This document shows positions 60,577-64,000 of a stretch of 64,000 bases of DNA, in pieces. Numbering within the stretch: the stretch's first letter is position 1; each line of letters opens with the position of its first letter. The stretch comes from Paramacrobiotus metropolitanus (lineage: Eukaryota; Tardigrada; Eutardigrada; Parachela; Macrobiotidae), in the NCBI RefSeq assembly GCF_019649055.1, contig NW_026570269.1, positions 979,521-1,043,520 of the forward strand. The letters are read 5' to 3'. The position numbers were made by a program, and so were the translations under genes. A model generated the notes under the pieces. The model had not been told where the DNA came from, made no database searches, and saw only the letters and a program-made list of their open reading frames with translations.

Positions 60577-61086
60577 TTATGATGGTTTATACGGCTTGAA
60601 ATCGATTCGGCCATCTGGCTTAATATGAAGCACTTCGTCCGCGATCAAGGCTTCGACGGCGTTCCTAATCCACTCTTTATCGCTTTCAATATTCAAATCT
60701 CCCAATTCGTAATTGACGGCCATGAAGTTTGAAAGGTCATTCCATGACGCTCCATTGGTACCGCCAATGGCGTCCAGAGCTACATCTGTGATGGCTATCT
60801 TCCAGGCCTCCAGTTCCATTTTCAGTCTGGGCGTTCGTTCCGTGCCCTGTTTCGGAAGGTAGTAGACGACTTTGTTGTCCTTGTTATATTTACATCCCAA
60901 CTTTCCTTCCTTATAAGCTCGTTTCAAGACTCGTTCAGTCATGTTAAGTGACGACCTTCCGTTCGTATTTATCGCCACTTGTCTTTTCAGGTCTGTCCCA
61001 AGCATTTCCTTTTCCCGAATAATCTGGAGTGCAGCTTGGACTTCGTTCCATGTACGATTATTCACGTCCAATGCCGGCCCTAACAT
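60577..61086 (-). CDS. Linker-histone-like winged-helix protein
   Basis: 169 codons, intronless. The C-terminal 80 residues (AWKIAITDVALDAIGG, ASWNDLSNFMAVNY, EWIRNAVEALIADEVLHI, DGRIDFKPYKPS) have the helix-helix-helix-wing pattern of the H1/H5 globular domain by inspection. The N-terminal half (NRTWNEVQAALQIIREKEM, ERVLKRAYKEGKLGCKY, KVVYYLP) may be a second winged helix. It probably binds nucleic acid. The ATG at 61086 overlaps the TAG of the preceding ORF (ATGTTAG), an arrangement seen where two ORFs are coupled on one transcript. Belongs with the AAAGGTCA-rich block; contains one plus-strand copy. Confidence 0.6.
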   Translation of the reverse strand: MLGPALDVNNRTWNEVQAALQIIREKEMLGTDLKRQVAINTNGRSSLNMTERVLKRAYKEGKLGCKYNKDNKVVYYLPKQGTERTPRLKMELEAWKIAITDVALDAIGGTNGASWNDLSNFMAVNYELGDLNIESDKEWIRNAVEALIADEVLHIKPDGRIDFKPYKPS

Positions 61087-61610
61087 GTAATCTGTAGCCT
61101 CCTTTGCCGGTGTACCGCTACTTTCTGGGAGGATGTCGAGTCCGTTGGGTCAGCCGTCGCTGTCTCGTCGATCCTCAGCTTTGCCAGTGATCCTGATGAT
61201 GACCCCGCCGATTTTGGTTCGCTGTCTTCTTTCCTCTTGTGGCAAAGTCTCTTGACCTTTAGATCGCCGACCGACTTCGATCGTTCCTTCTCAAAGACGT
61301 CCTTTAATGGTATGAACAGTGATTTGTGAAACACCTGGCGCGCCGAATCCGCTTCAGCTTCTGCCGCTGCCTTATCCATCGGGAGCATGACCTTTTCTTT
61401 CTCCCGTTTGTCTGAAGCTTCATGACCTTTCGGTTGAACTTCTGCGGTAGTTTCAGATGTCTCTTGACCTTTCGGTTGTTCGCCTTTTTCTGTCGCAGGT
61501 CCAGAAGGAGCCGTTATAGTAGCGTCATCGTCGCCTTCCGATTCCGAATCCATTGGGCCTTTTGTCTTCGATGAAACTGTGACCTTTTCCATGTCCTGAC
61601 TGTCGGACAT
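61080..61610 (-). CDS. Hypothetical charged disordered protein
   Basis: 176 codons from the first ATG (61610, MSDSQDMEK) to TAG at 61080. Rich in Ser, Glu, Lys and Asp, with repeats of (Q)PKGQE / QPKGHEA that correspond to the AAAGGTCA octamer read in frame; EKVT, EKVM and LKVK are the same octamer in another frame. The open frame continues upstream to 61775 without an ATG (RIAKLIKQNVLTTNAHKGHP), so the real start may be further up after a frameshift from the ORF at 61709-61915. No family recognised. Confidence 0.5.
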   Translation of the reverse strand: MSDSQDMEKVTVSSKTKGPMDSESEGDDDATITAPSGPATEKGEQPKGQETSETTAEVQPKGHEASDKREKEKVMLPMDKAAAEAEADSARQVFHKSLFIPLKDVFEKERSKSVGDLKVKRLCHKRKEDSEPKSAGSSSGSLAKLRIDETATADPTDSTSSQKVAVHRQRRLQITC

Positions 61611-64000
61611 ATTACAGTGGATCTGTCTTTCCGGTGGTATTAGACCGACTCTCGTATATCGGATCGGGTGTCCTTTATGTGCATTTGTCGTAAGGACGTT
61701 CTGTTTAATCAACTTTGCAATACGCGCTCGGTTGCCGTGTCGATCTCCTTTATCATTCCATTTCCGTCGTTCCAAACTGCGTTGATATATTGGCTAATCC
61801 GGTGACTCGTTGACCCTAATGGGCTTGTCATTCCTGCGATTGCCCTTTCTACTCGCATTGGGACCGCTTCATTCGGGGTTGTCAGCGCCTTATCCGAACT
61901 GGCTGGTCTGAACAACTTAGCCTCATACGAGAAACTCGCGTTTCTGTATAAGTTTTCCTGCGTTCCGCGCGAATTCCAATACGACGTCGAACTTTTGTTT
62001 AGTGAAGCTACGATGTTGTTTCTTCAAATACGTCTTCAGGCCTGATTTAAATTTGATGTCACCGATGCTGTTCCTATTCGTATGAAATTTTCCGCCCGTT
62101 ATACGCTTTGATTATTTCATCGACCGTGTTCAAATTATCATCATCTGACCATCAAATTCTTCGTCTGAGGTGAAGTCCAATTCACTCTCTCCATCTGGTT
62201 CGGCGTATTGATCATTGCCATTGCATCAACTTTCATGGTTGTTTTGACTCTTCTTCGGTCTTAACGGGCTTCGTTTCTTTGCTTTTTGTCTTTATCCTGC
62301 CTCCAAGCTTCTTGGCTCAGTAGTCCTTGATCGTTGTTTTCGAATCTGTATGTGACCTTGCACTGACCGTCGAAGTGCTTGAAGGCTCACTTCCGATGCC
62401 TGATTCACGCGACGTCTCCTGTTTCGCTTTTTCGCGAATCTGTTTGTCCTTGCGCCTTTGGCGGATGCGGAAATGACATGGGGACAGCTTGTTTCACCGC
62501 TATGACCTTTCCTTTGAGTTTTACGGTTCTGCTGTAGCTGATTGAATAACTTTCTTGACTTCGTAGGTGTCGATGACCTTTCTTCAACTTCGCCAACTGA
62601 CTCGTCCATCTGACATCATGCGACGCTGGTTCATCTTTTCTTCCTGGTGCTTGTGCTATCGCTTTCGTCACCGCTCTTCTTATCTTCTTCCTCCTGTTTT
62701 CTTCTTATCTTCTTCCTCCTGTCGTTTCTTGAGGAAATCGCCTTCTTAACCTTGTCACGGTTCATGGCCTCTTCCAATCTGGGCGCTTTCTCGGTTTGAC
62801 TTTTGAGGGCTTGACCTTTAAGGGCTTTTTATGCTTATCGGCCGTTTCTTCTGTCTGAGCCTTCTTCCTCAGGTGGGTCCTCGTCTTCCGACTCTGGTCT
62901 GTCGTCACCAGGTGGATTACATAATGGGCACAGTTTGTCTATCACACTGAAGGTGCTCATGACTTCCCTGGGCAATCTCTAACACTCTTTGTAGAGAGCG
63001 TCTGGCCCTCGTTTCAGTTACATTTGCCGACGTGCCTTGCGCTCTTCCGTCTCTCCGGCTCCGCCTTCTTGTGCCGGGGGCTGGATTTCCAAATGTAGTG
63101 TCTCTGTCAGCTGTCCCTGTGAGGCGACCTCCCACAAAGGGTTCTTCTTAGCGTCGTAAAATACCGTTTTGTACGATCCGTCTTCCATCTGTCTTGTGAG
63201 TCGGAATGTGCTCCATCGATTTCCGCTCGATGCCGCATCATGCTGATCAGTGTACTCGCTTGAACCACGGCATCTGTCCGGTCACTTTCGTATCAGATCC
63301 CATAACTGCTCAACGGCTGCCTGATTCGCATTTCGGGCGCTCTTCTGATACGTCCCATGGAGCATATGGAACCGGGTCTCCTGTTATTGGATCGACTATC
63401 ACTGCAGTTATGGTTTGCACAGCTTCCATTACCACCGAAAAGTCTGAGGGTGACCTTTCTGCTTGTCGCCTCTGTATCTCAGACCGACTCATAATCATCT
63501 GACGATCGTTTCTTCGGATCTGGATCCGCCGTCGGTTTTGAGCGAGTTCTCTCTTTGATCAACAGTTTGCCGTCCGTTGTGTATGTATATGCCACGTGGT
63601 CATCATCTGTGCCCACTTTGGATACGGATCCATGCGTCTTCTTCGGTTGCAACTTTAGATACCACGTGCTTCATCATCTGAACGATAACTTTGGGTTATG
63701 ACGTTCTTCTGGGGAATAAACTGTAGCGCCTCATTGACTATCGTTTTTGACTCTTTTCCAATGGCATCCTTGACTGACCTATCTCGCGAGGGGATTATAC
63801 GAGTCGATCTCTTTGTTCGTTTTCTTATCGACTATTCGTGCGGTGACCTTTTCGTTCTATATCTTCGCCAGTGTACTTGGCCGTAGCTTCTACACTTGAA
63901 ATCGAATTGACCTTCTGTTCCAGCTGGTGTGGTGGCGCGCTCTTTCACCCACTGACTGGCCTTGTGGCTTTGCCGGCTCAGCTGGTGTTGCTTTACCTGA
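61611..64000 (-). pseudogene. Broken charged ORFs continuing past the window edge
   Basis: On the minus strand several overlapping ORFs in different frames (61915-61709, 62671-62405, 62609-62292, 63135-62917, 63498-63310) share one composition (Lys, Arg, Ser, Glu) and carry TGACCTTT copies at 62503, 62574, 62812, 63451 and 63844. They look like one or more longer frames broken by small indels. There is no family match. The block is cut by the end of the window, so its 5' boundary is unseen. Confidence 0.4.

Larger units (their letters stand above)
56334..63851. repeat. Array of 29 AAAGGTCA/TGACCTTT octamers
   Basis: Exact AAAGGTCA on the plus strand at 56334, 56527, 56581, 56644, 56701, 56732, 57475 and 60732. 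Exact TGACCTTT (AAAGGTCA on the minus strand) at 56812, 57599, 58941, 59055, 59301, 59349, 59403, 60211, 60396, 60433, 60468, 61253, 61388, 61423, 61465, 61580, 62503, 62574, 62812, 63451 and 63844. Near-misses occur between them. The usual context is (G/A)AAAGGTCA(A/C/T). Copies lie in ORFs in all three frames and between ORFs. Orientation is almost uniform: plus to 57482, then minus. Chance expectation for an exact octamer on both strands of 7.5 kb is about 0.2. The core AGGTCA is the nuclear-receptor half-site; function here is unknown. Confidence 0.9.

Overview
The window is nuclear DNA of an invertebrate animal. The genes have many short introns with GT..AG borders, and the gene set is metazoan: NPL4, APC4/ANAPC4, a GLUT-like transporter family, a rhodopsin-type receptor, a calexcitin-like EF-hand protein, C2H2 zinc fingers and a peritrophin-type chitin-binding protein. 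The chitin-binding cuticle-like gene favours an ecdysozoan (arthropod or tardigrade), but the sequence does not fix the phylum. Intact genes stop on TAA, TAG and TGA, so the code is standard. No rRNA, tRNA or CRISPR was recognised.

Layout. 1-10 kb: sparse small genes, one secreted leucine-rich-repeat (LRR)-like protein, a decayed gene (about 5.9-7.3 kb), and a run of palindromic or terminal-inverted-repeat elements at 2.2, 7.4, 8.0 and 8.8 kb. 10-14.2 kb: a paralogue of the LRR-like protein, a small membrane protein (minus strand), and head-to-head with it a six-exon secreted AVIDIN-family gene that only appears when short exons are joined. 15-20 kb: NPL4 in 12 exons. 20-23 kb: a secreted glycine-rich protein with two CBM14 chitin-binding domains. 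23.7-26 kb: a MITE with long G runs and a Tc1-type DD34E transposon that looks intact once a 102-base intron is removed. 26-27.5 kb: a GPCR. 28-45 kb: four paralogous sugar-transporter-like genes sharing one intron position (the fourth is frameshifted), interrupted by an 11-finger C2H2 gene and a 1.1 kb hAT-type element with an 8-bp target duplication. 48-50 kb: calexcitin-like gene. 50.5-54.6 kb: APC4.

56.3-64 kb is different from everything else. It holds an intronless 913-codon ORF of unknown family, a linker-histone-like winged-helix ORF whose ATG overlaps the stop of the ORF before it, decayed charged ORFs, and tandem repeats of about 189 bp. It also holds 29 exact copies of the octamer AAAGGTCA/TGACCTTT, about one per 260 bp, in all three reading frames and between genes. 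I found only about a dozen in the other 56 kb. This dense, oriented motif array is the strongest candidate for an undescribed system.

How genes relate: NPL4 (p97/ubiquitin) and APC4 (anaphase-promoting complex) are housekeeping genes of ubiquitin-dependent proteolysis, not an operon. The transporter and LRR-like families are local tandem expansions. The avidin and its divergent neighbour share a 224-bp intergenic region that could act as a common promoter.
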